Assembly: GCA_025352345.1 (NCBI GenBank)
Contig: JANXTP010000208.1
Location: forward strand, 1-13,083
DNA length: 13,083 nt
Source: Burkholderiales bacterium
Lineage (GTDB): Bacteria; Pseudomonadota; Gammaproteobacteria; Burkholderiales; Burkholderiaceae_C
Direction: 5' to 3'
A program made the position numbers and the translations under genes. This document shows, piece by piece, positions 1 through 7,746 of the stretch (the first letter of the stretch is position 1; the number at the start of each line of letters is the position of its first letter). Below the pieces are notes generated by a model. It did no database searches. It saw only the letters and a list, made by a program, of their open reading frames with translations, and had not been told where the DNA came from.

Positions 1-273
1 GTGAAGTCGTTTCCGGTCACGCCGCGCATCACGCTGCGGCCCGACGAGCGCGTGCAGAACTGGCTGCTCAGCGTGTCGGCCAGCGACCGCTCGGGCCTGC
101 TGTATTCGATTGCCCGCGTGCTGGCGCAGCACCAGATCAACCTGCAACTCGCCAAGATCACCACGCTGGGCGAGCGCGCAGAAGACACCTTCCTGATCGA
201 CGGTGCCGCACTGCGCCACAACCGCACGCAGATCTCGATCGAGACGGAATTGCTCGATGCGATCGCAGCCTGA
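1..273 (+). CDS. glnD: PII uridylyltransferase/uridylyl-removing enzyme GlnD, C-terminal end (partial)
   Basis: The 5' part lies outside the window, so the GTG at position 1 is probably internal. The 90 visible residues form the last ACT domain of GlnD, the bifunctional enzyme that adds or removes UMP on PII proteins in response to glutamine. The run WLLSVSASDRSGLLYSIARV (residues 21-40), then NLQLAKITTLGERAEDTFLI (47-66) and the terminal ETELLDAI are the typical betaproteobacterial GlnD ending; ACT domains sense glutamine. The stop is TGA at 271-273, and mnmH starts 18 bases later on the same strand, so the two may be co-transcribed. RelA/SpoT also ends in an ACT domain, but the 'ITTLGERAEDTF' stretch fits GlnD better. 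Confidence 0.9.
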   Translation: MKSFPVTPRITLRPDERVQNWLLSVSASDRSGLLYSIARVLAQHQINLQLAKITTLGERAEDTFLIDGAALRHNRTQISIETELLDAIAA

Positions 274-291
274 ACAACCACAGTTCACTCG

Positions 292-1347
292 ATGTCCCTG
301 ACCCCGGTCAGCGCCTCCGACTGCCTGGCGCGACTCGATCAGTACGACACCGTCATCGATGCGCGATCGGAAGGTGAGTTCGCGCTCGATCGACTACCCG
401 GTGCCGTCAACTGGCCCAGCCTGAACGACGCCGAGCGGGCGTTGGTCGGCACCGAATACAAGCAGGTCTCGCCCTTTGTCGCCCGCAAGCGCGGTGCGGC
501 GCTGGTGGCCCGCAATGTGGCCATGCACATCGAGCGCCATGTGCTCGACAAACCCAAGGACTGGCAGCCCCTGGTCTATTGCTGGCGCGGCGGCCAGCGC
601 AGCGGGTCGCTGTCGCTGGTGCTCAGCCAGATCGGTTTTCGCGTGCAGCTGATCGAAGGCGGCTACCAAGCCTACCGACGCGCGGTCATGGCCGCGCTGG
701 AAGTGCAACCGCTGCAGTTCAGGTTTCGCGTCGTCTGCGGCAAGACCGGATCGGGCAAGAGCCGCCTGCTCGCGGCGCTGCAGGCACAGGGTGCGCAGGT
801 GCTCGATCTGGAAGGCCTGGCCAATCACCGTGGCTCGGTGCTGGGCCTGGTGCCCGGCAGCCCGCAGCCGACGCAGAAGCACTTCGATTCGCGCCTGTGG
901 GACGCGATGCGCCATTTCGATCCGGCACAGCCGGTGTGGGTGGAAAGCGAGAGCCGCAAGGTCGGTGAGTTGCGCGTGCCAGAACGGCTGATTGAATGCA
1001 TGCGAGCCTCGCCGTGCGTCCACCTCGACCTGCCGATCGATGCCCGTGTGGCACTGTTGATGGCCGACTACGACTTCTTCGTCAACGACGTGCCCACGTT
1101 CTGCACAAGGCTAGACGCGCTGCGCCCGCTGCGCGGCAACGAGGTCATCAACCAGTGGCAGGCTGCCGCCACATCAGGCCGCATCGAAAGCGTGGTGCGC
1201 GAGTTGCTGGTCAGCCATTACGACCCGGTCTACCTGCAGTCGATGCAGCGCAATTTCGCCGGGTTTGGCGATGCGCTTCGGGTGGAGCCTGAAAACGGCG
1301 ACGCCAGCACGTTGGCTGGCGTCGCGCAAGAGCTGCTGCAGTCCTGA
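292..1347 (+). CDS. mnmH: tRNA 2-selenouridine synthase MnmH (SelU/YbbB)
   Basis: The product is a 351-residue enzyme that replaces sulfur with selenium at the wobble 2-thiouridine (position 34) of tRNAs for Lys, Glu and Gln, using selenophosphate, through a geranylated intermediate. An N-terminal rhodanese domain (about residues 10-135) carries the active cysteine C97 in YCWRGGQRS, the same number as in the E. coli protein. A P-loop domain follows, with Walker A GKTGSGKS at residues 150-157. Length is close to the family norm. The ATG at 292 has no clear Shine-Dalgarno sequence. It follows glnD by 18 bases and converges on phaB with a 33-base gap. Its presence suggests that the host makes selenophosphate (selD elsewhere), which cannot be seen here. 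Confidence 0.93.
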   Translation: MSLTPVSASDCLARLDQYDTVIDARSEGEFALDRLPGAVNWPSLNDAERALVGTEYKQVSPFVARKRGAALVARNVAMHIERHVLDKPKDWQPLVYCWRGGQRSGSLSLVLSQIGFRVQLIEGGYQAYRRAVMAALEVQPLQFRFRVVCGKTGSGKSRLLAALQAQGAQVLDLEGLANHRGSVLGLVPGSPQPTQKHFDSRLWDAMRHFDPAQPVWVESESRKVGELRVPERLIECMRASPCVHLDLPIDARVALLMADYDFFVNDVPTFCTRLDALRPLRGNEVINQWQAAATSGRIESVVRELLVSHYDPVYLQSMQRNFAGFGDALRVEPENGDASTLAGVAQELLQS

Positions 1348-1380
1348 CCGCCAACGATAGGTGATCAGGGGGGAATCACA

Positions 1381-2118
1381 TCACCCCATGTGCAGGCCGC
1401 CGTTGACCGAGAAATCGGCCCCGGTGGCAAATCCCGATTCATCCGACGCCACCCACGACACCATCGACGCGATGTCGTCTGGCGTGCCCAGGCGCTTGAC
1501 CGGGATGCCGGCGATGATCTTGTCGAGCACGTCCTGGCGGATGGCCTTGACCATGTCGGTGGCGATGTAGCCGGGGCTGATGGTGTTGACCGTCACACCC
1601 TTGTTGGCCACTTCCTGCGCCAGCGCCATCGTGAAACCGTGCATGCCGGCCTTGGCGGCCGAGTAGTTGGTCTGGCCGAATTGGCCCTTCTCGCCATTGA
1701 CCGAGCTGATGTTGATGATGCGGCCCCAGCCTTTTTCCAGCATGTCCTCGATGACCTGCTTGGTGACGTTGAACAAGCTCGTGAGGTTGGTCTCGATCAC
1801 CGCGTCCCAATCGGCGCGGCTCATCTTGCGGAACATGCCGTCGCGGGTGATGCCGGCGTTGTTGACCAGCACGTCGATCGGGCCCAGTTCAGACTTGATC
1901 TTCTGGAACGCGGCGGTGGTCGAGTCCCAGTCGCCGACATTGCCGACCGAGGCGTGGAAGTGATAGCCCAGAGCGGTTTGCTCGTCGAGCCACTTCTTGA
2001 AGTCCCGGCTCGGGCCGCAACCAGCCACCACGGTGAACCCGTCCCGGTGCAGGCGCTGGCACATGGTGGTACCAATGCCACCCATGCCACCGGTCACGTA
2101 CGCTATTTTCTTGCTCAT
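1381..2118 (-). CDS. phaB: acetoacetyl-CoA reductase PhaB (NADPH-dependent)
   Basis: The product is a 245-residue short-chain dehydrogenase that reduces acetoacetyl-CoA to (R)-3-hydroxybutyryl-CoA, the monomer for polyhydroxybutyrate. The Rossmann glycine motif TGGMGGIG lies at residues 9-16, NNAG at 86-89, and the catalytic Ser139-Tyr152-Lys156 lie in ISSVNGEKGQFGQTNYSAAK. It is one residue shorter than the Cupriavidus enzyme. The ATG at 2118 was chosen because a GAGGAG sequence lies 8 bases ahead of it; a GTG nine bases upstream is in frame but sits on top of that site. It is the last gene of the phaC-phaA-phaB cluster. No phaR or phasin gene follows; mnmH converges instead. Confidence 0.95.
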   Translation of the reverse strand: MSKKIAYVTGGMGGIGTTMCQRLHRDGFTVVAGCGPSRDFKKWLDEQTALGYHFHASVGNVGDWDSTTAAFQKIKSELGPIDVLVNNAGITRDGMFRKMSRADWDAVIETNLTSLFNVTKQVIEDMLEKGWGRIINISSVNGEKGQFGQTNYSAAKAGMHGFTMALAQEVANKGVTVNTISPGYIATDMVKAIRQDVLDKIIAGIPVKRLGTPDDIASMVSWVASDESGFATGADFSVNGGLHMG

Positions 2119-2126
2119 TCGTCTCA

Positions 2127-2132
2127 CTCCTC
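2127..2132 (-). promoter_or_regulatory. Ribosome binding site of phaB
   Basis: GAGGAG on the minus strand lies 8 bases before the ATG at 2118. It decides the start, because the alternative in-frame GTG (2125-2127) overlaps the site itself. Confidence 0.75.
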
Positions 2133-2169
2133 TGTGTTGTTCTTGAGTGGGCTGACCAATATCAAGGTT

Positions 2170-2199
2170 GAGCCCTGAGGGGCTCCCGGGTCAACCGGG
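2170..2199 (-). repeat. Tandem short hairpins in the phaA-phaB gap
   Basis: Two adjacent inverted repeats lie between phaA and phaB. The first is GAGCCC-TGAG-GGGCTC at 2170-2185 (6-bp perfect stem, 4-base loop); the second is CCCGG-GTCAA-CCGGG at 2185-2199 (5-bp stem). Neither is followed by a T tract in the direction of transcription, so this is more likely an RNA-processing or stability element, or weak attenuation, than an intrinsic terminator. The function is inferred only from position and structure. Confidence 0.4.
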
Positions 2200-2223
2200 T
2201 TGTCACCGAAGCCCGGTGTGGTT

Positions 2224-3405
2224 TCAACGCTCCAGCGCCATCGCAATCCCCATGCCGCCGCCGATGCACAGGCTGGTCAGGCCCTTCTTGGCATTTCGCT
2301 TCTGCATTTCGTGCAACAGCGTGACCAGCACACGGCAGCCAGACGCGCCGATCGGGTGCCCGATGGCGATGGCGCCACCGTTCACATTGACCTTGCTGGT
2401 GTCCCAGCCCATTTCTTGGTGCACGGCACAGGCCTGGGCAGCAAACGCCTCGTTGATTTCCATCAGGTCGAGGTCGGCCGCCTTCCAGCCAGCCCGGGCC
2501 AGCGCGCGCTGCGAAGCCGACACCGGGCCCATGCCCATGATGGCCGGGTCAAGCCCGGAACTGGCGTAGCTGGCGATGCGCGCCAGCGGCGTCAGGCCGA
2601 GTGCAGCGGCGCGCGAGGCGCTCATCACCAACACCGCAGCGGCGCCGTCGTTGATGCCCGAGGCGTTGCCGGCGGTCACGCTGCCAGCCTTGTCGAAGGC
2701 AGGACGCAGGCCCGCCAGGCCCTCGGCCGATGACTTGCGATTGACGAACTCGTCGGTGCCGAACAGCACCGGGTCGCCCTTGCGCTGCGGAATGCTGACG
2801 TTAACGATCTCGTCGTTGAAGCGGCCTGCTTCCTGCGCCGCAGCAGCCTTCATTTGCGAGGCCAGCGCCAATGCATCCTGCGCCTCCCGGCTGATACCGA
2901 ATTTCTTCGCGATGTTCTCGGCGGTGACACCCATGTGGTACAGGTTAAAGGCGTCGGTCAGACCGTCGCGCAGCATGGTGTCGAGCAGCTTCCAGTCACC
3001 CATGCGCACACCGTCGCGAGCGCCAGGCAGCACGTGCGGTGCCAGCGTCATGTTCTCCTGGCCGCCAGCCACGACGATCTCGGCGTCGCCGTCACGGATC
3101 GCCTGTGCTGCCAGTACCACCGACTTCAACCCGGAGCCGCACAGCTTGTTGATCGTCATCGCCGGCACGGTGTTCGGCAGGCCGGCAGCGATCGAGGCCT
3201 GGCGTGCCGGGTTCTGCCCGCAATCAGCCTGCAGCACCTGGCCCATGATGACTTCGCTGACCTGATCACCGGAGAGCCCAGCCCGCTTGAGCACCTCGGC
3301 AATGACGACCGCCCCCAATGCCGACGCCGGCACCTTGGCCAGGCTGCCGCCGAACTTGCCCACACCGGTGCGGGCGGCCGAAACGATGACGATGTCTGTG
3401 CTCAT
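2224..3405 (-). CDS. phaA: acetyl-CoA acetyltransferase (beta-ketothiolase) PhaA
   Basis: The product is a 393-residue biosynthetic thiolase that condenses two acetyl-CoA into acetoacetyl-CoA, the first step of polyhydroxybutyrate synthesis; it acts in the cytoplasm. The nucleophilic Cys89 lies in NKLCGSGLKS, the His of GHPIGASG is at about residue 350, and the second active cysteine in CIGGGMG at about residue 380. Length equals that of Cupriavidus PhaA. The ATG at 3405 has AGGA seven bases upstream. It lies between phaC and phaB on the same strand with gaps of 106 and 105 bases, consistent with one operon. Thiolases of fatty-acid or amino-acid breakdown are similar in sequence; the PHA role rests on the neighbours. 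Confidence 0.94.
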   Translation of the reverse strand: MSTDIVIVSAARTGVGKFGGSLAKVPASALGAVVIAEVLKRAGLSGDQVSEVIMGQVLQADCGQNPARQASIAAGLPNTVPAMTINKLCGSGLKSVVLAAQAIRDGDAEIVVAGGQENMTLAPHVLPGARDGVRMGDWKLLDTMLRDGLTDAFNLYHMGVTAENIAKKFGISREAQDALALASQMKAAAAQEAGRFNDEIVNVSIPQRKGDPVLFGTDEFVNRKSSAEGLAGLRPAFDKAGSVTAGNASGINDGAAAVLVMSASRAAALGLTPLARIASYASSGLDPAIMGMGPVSASQRALARAGWKAADLDLMEINEAFAAQACAVHQEMGWDTSKVNVNGGAIAIGHPIGASGCRVLVTLLHEMQKRNAKKGLTSLCIGGGMGIAMALER

Positions 3406-3511
3406 GATGAATTCCTGAATTGAGATGAAATGACAGTACGGAGAGAGCGAACGCAGCCGTACAACTTACTGTGAACCCAAAGACAACGCGTTGAAATAGG
3501 TCAGTCCCTCG

Positions 3512-5260
3512 TCATATTTTCTGCCTGACGTAGCGACCGGGTGCCGCCTCGATCACGGCATAGCGCCGGCTGCCGGCGAATTTTGGCGCGGGGACCTGCC
3601 GGCCGGCATGGCTGGCCAACCACGACGCCCAATCGGTCCACCAGCTGCCCGGATGTTCCTTTGCCTTGCCGAACCAGTTCTCGGCACTGGACGGCAGGGC
3701 TGTGTTGCCGCCAATCCAGTGGCTGCGCTTCTTTTTTGCCGGGGGGTTGATCACGCCGGCGATGTGGCCCGAGGCGCCCAGCACGAAGCGCTTCTTGCCT
3801 TTCAGTACCTGCGTGGAGCGATACGCCGACTGCCAGGGCACGATGTGGTCCTCACGCGAGGCGTAGAGGTAGGCCGGCGCGTCGATCAGTGACAAGTCCA
3901 GCGGCTGGCCGCACACGGTGAGGTCGCCCGGTTTCATCAGGCGGTTTTCCAGGTAGGTGTGGCGCAGGTACCAGCAGTACATCGGCCCAGGCAGGTTGGT
4001 GCTGTCGTTGTTCCAGTACAGCAGGTCGAACGGCGGCGGTGTTTCGCCCTTCAGGTAGTTGCCGACCACGTAGTTCCACACCAGATCGTTGGGACGCAAG
4101 AAGCTGAAGGTCGAAGCCAGCTCGCTGCCCTTCAGCAGGCCGCCGCCCTGGTGGCTGTCAGCGCCGATGGAGCGCTCGCGCATCCGCACCATCGCCTCGT
4201 CGATGAACAGGTCGAGGATGCCGGTGTCGGTGAAATCGAGCAGGCTGGTCAGCAACGTCACGCTGGCGGCCGGCTTTTCGCCGCGCGCGGCCAGCACGGC
4301 CAGCCCAGTGGCGAGCAAGGTGCCGCCGATGCAAAAGCCCAGCGTGTTGATCTGGTCGGCGCCGGTGATGTCGCGCGTCACGTTGATGGCGCGGATCACC
4401 GCGTCGTCGATGTACTGGTCCCAGCTCACCTGCGCCATGGTCTTGTCGGCGTTGCGCCAGCTCATCACGAACACCCGATGGCCCTGGGCCACGGTGTAGC
4501 GGATCAGCGAGTTGTCTGGTTGCAGGTCGAGGATGTAGTACTTGTTGATGCACGGTGGCACGAACAGCATCGGCCGCTCATGCACCTTGGGCGTCAGCGG
4601 CTTGTATTCGAGCAGTTGGAACAGCTCGTTCTCGAACACGACTGCGCCTTCGGAGGTGGCCACATTGCGGCCGACTTCGAACAAGCTTTCGTCGGTCTGC
4701 GACACATGGCCCTGCCGGATGTCGTGCCACAGGTGCTGCAGGCCCTGCGTGATGCTTTCACCCTTGGTTTCGAGCGCCTTGCGCTGTGCTTCCGGGTTCA
4801 GCGCCAGGTAGTTGCTGGGCGAGGCGGCATCGATCCACTGCTGCACCGCGAAGCGGATGCGTTGCTTGACCTTTTCTTCGCCTTGCAGCTGATCTGCCAT
4901 GCCCAGCAGCGTGCGGGCGTTCAGCAGGTAGAGCTGGGCGGTGAAGGCGCTGGCGGGGTTGTCCGCCCAGTCGGGCGCGGCGAAGCGGCGATCCCCCAGC
5001 ACAGGGGTAGGCACCGGCGGCGCCGAGGCCTTGTCGAGCGCCGCGCCGGCCATCGCCTGGAATTGCTGCAGCGACTGGTTCCACAGCGCCGTGGCCTGCT
5101 GCAGATAGTCGGTCTGCAGCTGCGCCAGCGACGGCATCGGCAAGGTCAGCGCGCTGAGCGATTTCAAGGTCTCGGCCGCCGAGGCGCTGAGCGTCTGGGC
5201 GACTGCGTCGGTGATGGGCGCCATCGGCGCGGGGCTTGCAGGTTCAGGCTTCGCTTTCAC
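3512..5260 (-). CDS. phaC: class I polyhydroxyalkanoate synthase PhaC
   Basis: The product polymerises (R)-3-hydroxyacyl-CoA into polyhydroxyalkanoate at the granule surface. From the chosen start it has 582 residues, near the 589 of Cupriavidus PhaC. The lipase-like box GFCIGG carries Cys310, with Asp471 in REDHIVP and His499 in SGHIAGVINPP; their spacing (161 and 189 residues from the Cys) matches the Cupriavidus triad. The N-terminal third (about 1-150) is the variable PhaC_N region, and the C-terminus has the class I WW/W-rich tail (GSWWTDW). The GTG at 5260 has GAGGA five bases upstream. An ATG at 5272 adds four residues but has no purine-rich site. It heads the phaC-phaA-phaB operon. 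Confidence 0.95.
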   Translation of the reverse strand: MKAKPEPASPAPMAPITDAVAQTLSASAAETLKSLSALTLPMPSLAQLQTDYLQQATALWNQSLQQFQAMAGAALDKASAPPVPTPVLGDRRFAAPDWADNPASAFTAQLYLLNARTLLGMADQLQGEEKVKQRIRFAVQQWIDAASPSNYLALNPEAQRKALETKGESITQGLQHLWHDIRQGHVSQTDESLFEVGRNVATSEGAVVFENELFQLLEYKPLTPKVHERPMLFVPPCINKYYILDLQPDNSLIRYTVAQGHRVFVMSWRNADKTMAQVSWDQYIDDAVIRAINVTRDITGADQINTLGFCIGGTLLATGLAVLAARGEKPAASVTLLTSLLDFTDTGILDLFIDEAMVRMRERSIGADSHQGGGLLKGSELASTFSFLRPNDLVWNYVVGNYLKGETPPPFDLLYWNNDSTNLPGPMYCWYLRHTYLENRLMKPGDLTVCGQPLDLSLIDAPAYLYASREDHIVPWQSAYRSTQVLKGKKRFVLGASGHIAGVINPPAKKKRSHWIGGNTALPSSAENWFGKAKEHPGSWWTDWASWLASHAGRQVPAPKFAGSRRYAVIEAAPGRYVRQKI

Positions 5261-5265
5261 TTGTA

Positions 5266-5270
5266 TCCTC
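5266..5270 (-). promoter_or_regulatory. Probable ribosome binding site of phaC
   Basis: GAGGA on the minus strand lies five bases before the GTG at 5260 and overlaps the alternative ATG at 5272. This favours the GTG as the real phaC start. The codon difference is only four residues. Confidence 0.5.
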
Positions 5271-5338
5271 ATTCCGCTGCCGACGGACCCGCCGGCCTGC
5301 CTGTGATCTGGATTGTCGCGCGCACCGCTGACCCTGGT

Positions 5339-5686
5339 ATGACGACAATCCCGAAGCGGTCGATTCACAACCTGACCCTGACGGACTCCGCGATGTACCT
5401 GGTGGCGATTGCATGGATGTATGTGGTGCTGATGATGACGGTGGTCGAAGCCACCAGCGCAAACGGCACCGTCCTCGGCGCGATTTTCACCTTTGTGCTT
5501 TACGGCGCCCTGCCCCTGTCCGTCGTTCTGTACATCCTGCGCACGCCAGCGCGCAAGCAGGCACGGCTTGCCGCTGAAGCACCAGCTGCAGCCACCGCGG
5601 CAGCCGAGACCTCAATGACCGCCGAGCCAGATGGCCGCGACCATGCGCCCGGTGACGCCGTCACGCCGGAACGAAAAGAAGCGTGA
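5339..5686 (+). CDS. small two-helix inner-membrane protein, function unknown
   Basis: The product has 115 residues. Two hydrophobic segments are predicted by eye at about residues 18-38 (AMYLVAIAWMYVVLMMTVVE) and 44-67 (VLGAIFTFVLYGALPLSVVL), followed by a basic stretch (RTPARKQARL), which suggests a cytoplasmic C-terminus. The rest is an alanine-rich and charged tail. I do not recognise a named domain; similar short membrane proteins occur beside PHA and pgeF genes in Burkholderiales, from memory and not checked. The gene is divergent from phaC (78 bases from the GTG), and its last 75 bases overlap the 3' end of pgeF on the other strand. No good ribosome site precedes the ATG at 5339; an internal ATG at residue 19 is possible. 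Confidence 0.7.
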   Translation: MTTIPKRSIHNLTLTDSAMYLVAIAWMYVVLMMTVVEATSANGTVLGAIFTFVLYGALPLSVVLYILRTPARKQARLAAEAPAAATAAAETSMTAEPDGRDHAPGDAVTPERKEA

Positions 5687-6394
5687 CACGTCGGAAGCGG
5701 TGCACCATGTCCCGCCGCTGACGGCCGCCACGCCGCAGGCCGACAAGCGGTCGCGCGCCAGACCAGGCAGATCGGCCAGCCATTGGCCAGCGTTCAGCGG
5801 CACGAAGCGGGGGGCTTGCGCCGCCGTGCCGGGCAGCCGGGCAGTCGCCGGATCGACCCCAAAAGCCTGCAGCACATCTGCGCCGACTTCGAAGCGTCGC
5901 GGCCCGATGCACGGCCCGAGCCACACTTCCACCTGACCCGGCTTGCCGCCGCTGGCATCGCACAGCGCCGCCAGCGTGGCCTCCAGGACCCCAGCGGCAA
6001 GACCTCGCCAACCCGCATGCGCCGCGGCCACCGCGCCAGGCGCAGCGAACAGCACCGGCAGGCAATCGGCCACCTGGATGCTGCACACCACGCCCGGCTC
6101 GGTAGTGACACAGGCATCGGCGTCGTGTCGCGACGCACCAGGGGCGGCATCGGCCGCCGTCAAGCGGACCACCCGGGCACCGTGCACCTGGTTCAGCCGC
6201 ACCGGCGGCGCGCCTACGATGGCAGCCAGTCGGGTCTGGTTCTGCGCCACGGCCAACGGGTCGTCGCCCAGACCATCGCGGAGATTCATGCTGTCGAACG
6301 TGCCGGTGCTGACACCGCCACGCCGGGTGGTCATCAGCGCTTGCACGCCATCGAGGTGCCAGTCGGGGCGCAGCCAATCAGGATCAGGATTCAC
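5612..6394 (-). CDS. pgeF: peptidoglycan editing factor PgeF (YfiH/LACC1 multicopper-oxidase-like family)
   Basis: The product is a 260-residue protein of the DUF152/YfiH family. Members have purine-nucleoside phosphorylase and adenosine deaminase activity, and in E. coli the protein keeps L-Ser out of the peptidoglycan stem. The expected metal site is present: His71 in NQVHG, Cys111 in VADCLPVLF and His126 in AAAHAGWRGL. The conserved TTRRGGVS (22-29), SMNL (35-38) and LGPCIGP also fit the family. The start is a GTG at 6394 with no convincing Shine-Dalgarno sequence. Its 3' end overlaps the convergent small membrane-protein gene by 75 bases. It is divergent from the Nudix gene across about 100 bases. 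Confidence 0.92.
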   Translation of the reverse strand: MNPDPDWLRPDWHLDGVQALMTTRRGGVSTGTFDSMNLRDGLGDDPLAVAQNQTRLAAIVGAPPVRLNQVHGARVVRLTAADAAPGASRHDADACVTTEPGVVCSIQVADCLPVLFAAPGAVAAAHAGWRGLAAGVLEATLAALCDASGGKPGQVEVWLGPCIGPRRFEVGADVLQAFGVDPATARLPGTAAQAPRFVPLNAGQWLADLPGLARDRLSACGVAAVSGGTWCTASDVSRFFSFRRDGVTGRMVAAIWLGGH

Positions 6395-6494
6395 AGGGGT
6401 GTGCTGTCACAGCTGCATCGAGACGATTGTCGATGATGTCATGTGGCAAACCCGCCGCCAGGCAGGTTCACATCGCGCCGCTACACTGATTGGC

Positions 6495-7040
6495 ATGTAT
6501 TTCGCACGCAGCATTCGCCATTGCAAAAGCTGCGGCGCTGCCGCCGAATACCGGGTACCGACAGACGACAACCGCCCCCGCGCGGTCTGTACCGTGTGCG
6601 CTTCGGTGCACTACGAAAATCCATGCAATGTGGTCGGCACGATCCCGGTCTGGGACGACCAGGTGCTGCTATGCCGCCGCAACATCGAGCCCCGCTACGG
6701 CTACTGGACGCTGCCGGCCGGCTTCATGGAACTGGACGAGACGCTGGCCGAAGGCGCGGCGCGCGAAACCGTCGAGGAAGCCGGCGCGAACATCGAGTTG
6801 CAACCGTTGTTCAGCCTGCTCAATGTGGTGCGCGCCGGCCAGGTGCACCTGTTCTACCGCGCCCGCCTGATCGACACCCACTTCGCGCCCGGGCCGGAAA
6901 CCATCGAGGCCCAGCTGTTCCGCGAACACGAGGTGCCGTGGGAGGAACTGGCCTTCAAGACGGTGCACGAAACGCTGAAGCTGTATTTCGACGACCGACG
7001 CCAGGGTCAATTCGGCTTCCACTGTGTCGACATCGGGTGA
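6495..7040 (+). CDS. Nudix hydrolase with N-terminal zinc ribbon
   Basis: The product has 181 residues. An N-terminal zinc ribbon has four cysteines, C10-x2-C13 (HCKSCG) and C32-x2-C35 (VCTVCA). It is followed by a Nudix fold with a full Nudix box starting at G76 (E82, R90-E91, E94-E95, G97), the Mg-binding signature for cleaving nucleoside diphosphates linked to another group. The ribbon-plus-Nudix layout recalls NudC (NAD/NADH pyrophosphatase), but the protein is much shorter and is the common proteobacterial zinc-ribbon Nudix type, whose substrate is unknown. The ATG at 6495 was chosen because the ribbon begins ten residues later; frame continues open upstream but without recognisable protein. 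The broken hlyD fragment begins just downstream. Confidence 0.9.
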   Translation: MYFARSIRHCKSCGAAAEYRVPTDDNRPRAVCTVCASVHYENPCNVVGTIPVWDDQVLLCRRNIEPRYGYWTLPAGFMELDETLAEGAARETVEEAGANIELQPLFSLLNVVRAGQVHLFYRARLIDTHFAPGPETIEAQLFREHEVPWEELAFKTVHETLKLYFDDRRQGQFGFHCVDIG

Positions 7041-7056
7041 ACGACGGTTCACCGGC

Positions 7057-7578
7057 ATGCTCGACTCCCTGTCCGAATCCCCCCCCCGAGGCAATGGTCG
7101 GCCCGGCCTCTGGCGCCACGGTGCAGCGGCTGACGGAACGGGCGACGCACAGAGCGGCCGCGTGCAGCGCGTGCTGGCGAACACCGTGGGCGGCGTGGTG
7201 CAGCCGGGCAAGGACATCGTCGAGGTGGTGCCGCTCGACGACCAGCTGATCCTCGAAGCGAAGGTGCAGCCGCGCGACATCGCCTTCATCCACTCGGGGC
7301 AGGACGCCACGGTCAAGTTCACGGCCTGCGACTTCTCGATTTACGGCGGCCTGGTCGCCAATGTCGAGAACATCAGCCCCGACAACGTCGTCGACGAAAA
7401 GGGCAACGCCTTCTACCTGGTGCGGGTGCGCACCACGCAGGCCAACTTCAGCGAGAAGCTGCCGGTGATCCCCGGCATGACGGCCGGCATCGACATTCTG
7501 ACCGGCCGCAAGACAGTGATGTCGTACCTGCTGAAGCCCGTGCTCAAGGTCAAGGCGTACGCGTTGCGGGACCGTTGA
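7057..7578 (+). pseudogene. C-terminal fragment of a HlyD/LapC-type membrane-fusion protein
   Basis: From about 7156 the frame encodes the C-terminal part of a type I secretion periplasmic adaptor: GRVQRVLANTVGGVVQPG, then DIVEVVPLDDQLILEAKVQP, RDIAFIHSGQDATVKFTA, the VIPGMTAGIDILTGRKTV motif and the terminal LLKPVLK. This is the second lipoyl half and beta-barrel of LapC-type proteins. The normal protein is about 400 residues or more; the N-terminal anchor, first lipoyl half and coiled coil are missing. Between 7094 and 7153 the next reading frame encodes GATVQRLTERATHR, resembling the end of the coiled coil just before the lipoyl half, so a frameshift probably lies near 7150. A run of nine C lies at 7079-7087. 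No ABC-transporter gene precedes it. A non-functional relic is most likely. Confidence 0.78.
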
Positions 7579-7746
7579 ACGTTTCCTTATCGTCACAAAT
7601 CGTCTGGCTGAGGTGACACACGCCGCGAAAGAAGCCCCTCGGATGCATCCGGTGCAGGCCGAAGTGACTGTGCTGGAATTCCGTATCTCGGGCGCCGTCC
7701 GCGCTCATCTCGCGCCGACCCGGTGCGACATTCGACAGGCCTCACC

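Noticed and set aside
1390..2178. 262-codon open plus-strand frame opposite phaB
   Set aside because: It is an antisense shadow of phaB with no recognisable domain.
3432..3466. Inverted repeat GTACGG...CCGTAC between phaA and phaC
   Set aside because: It has only 6 bp with a loop of about 15 bases and no T run, which is too weak to call a terminator or operator.
3959..5338. Long open plus-strand frame running opposite phaC
   Set aside because: It is antisense to phaC, whose catalytic motifs and length are certain. The translation is rich in Arg, Gln, His and Val with no domain. Only its last part (from the ATG at 5339) is a plausible gene.
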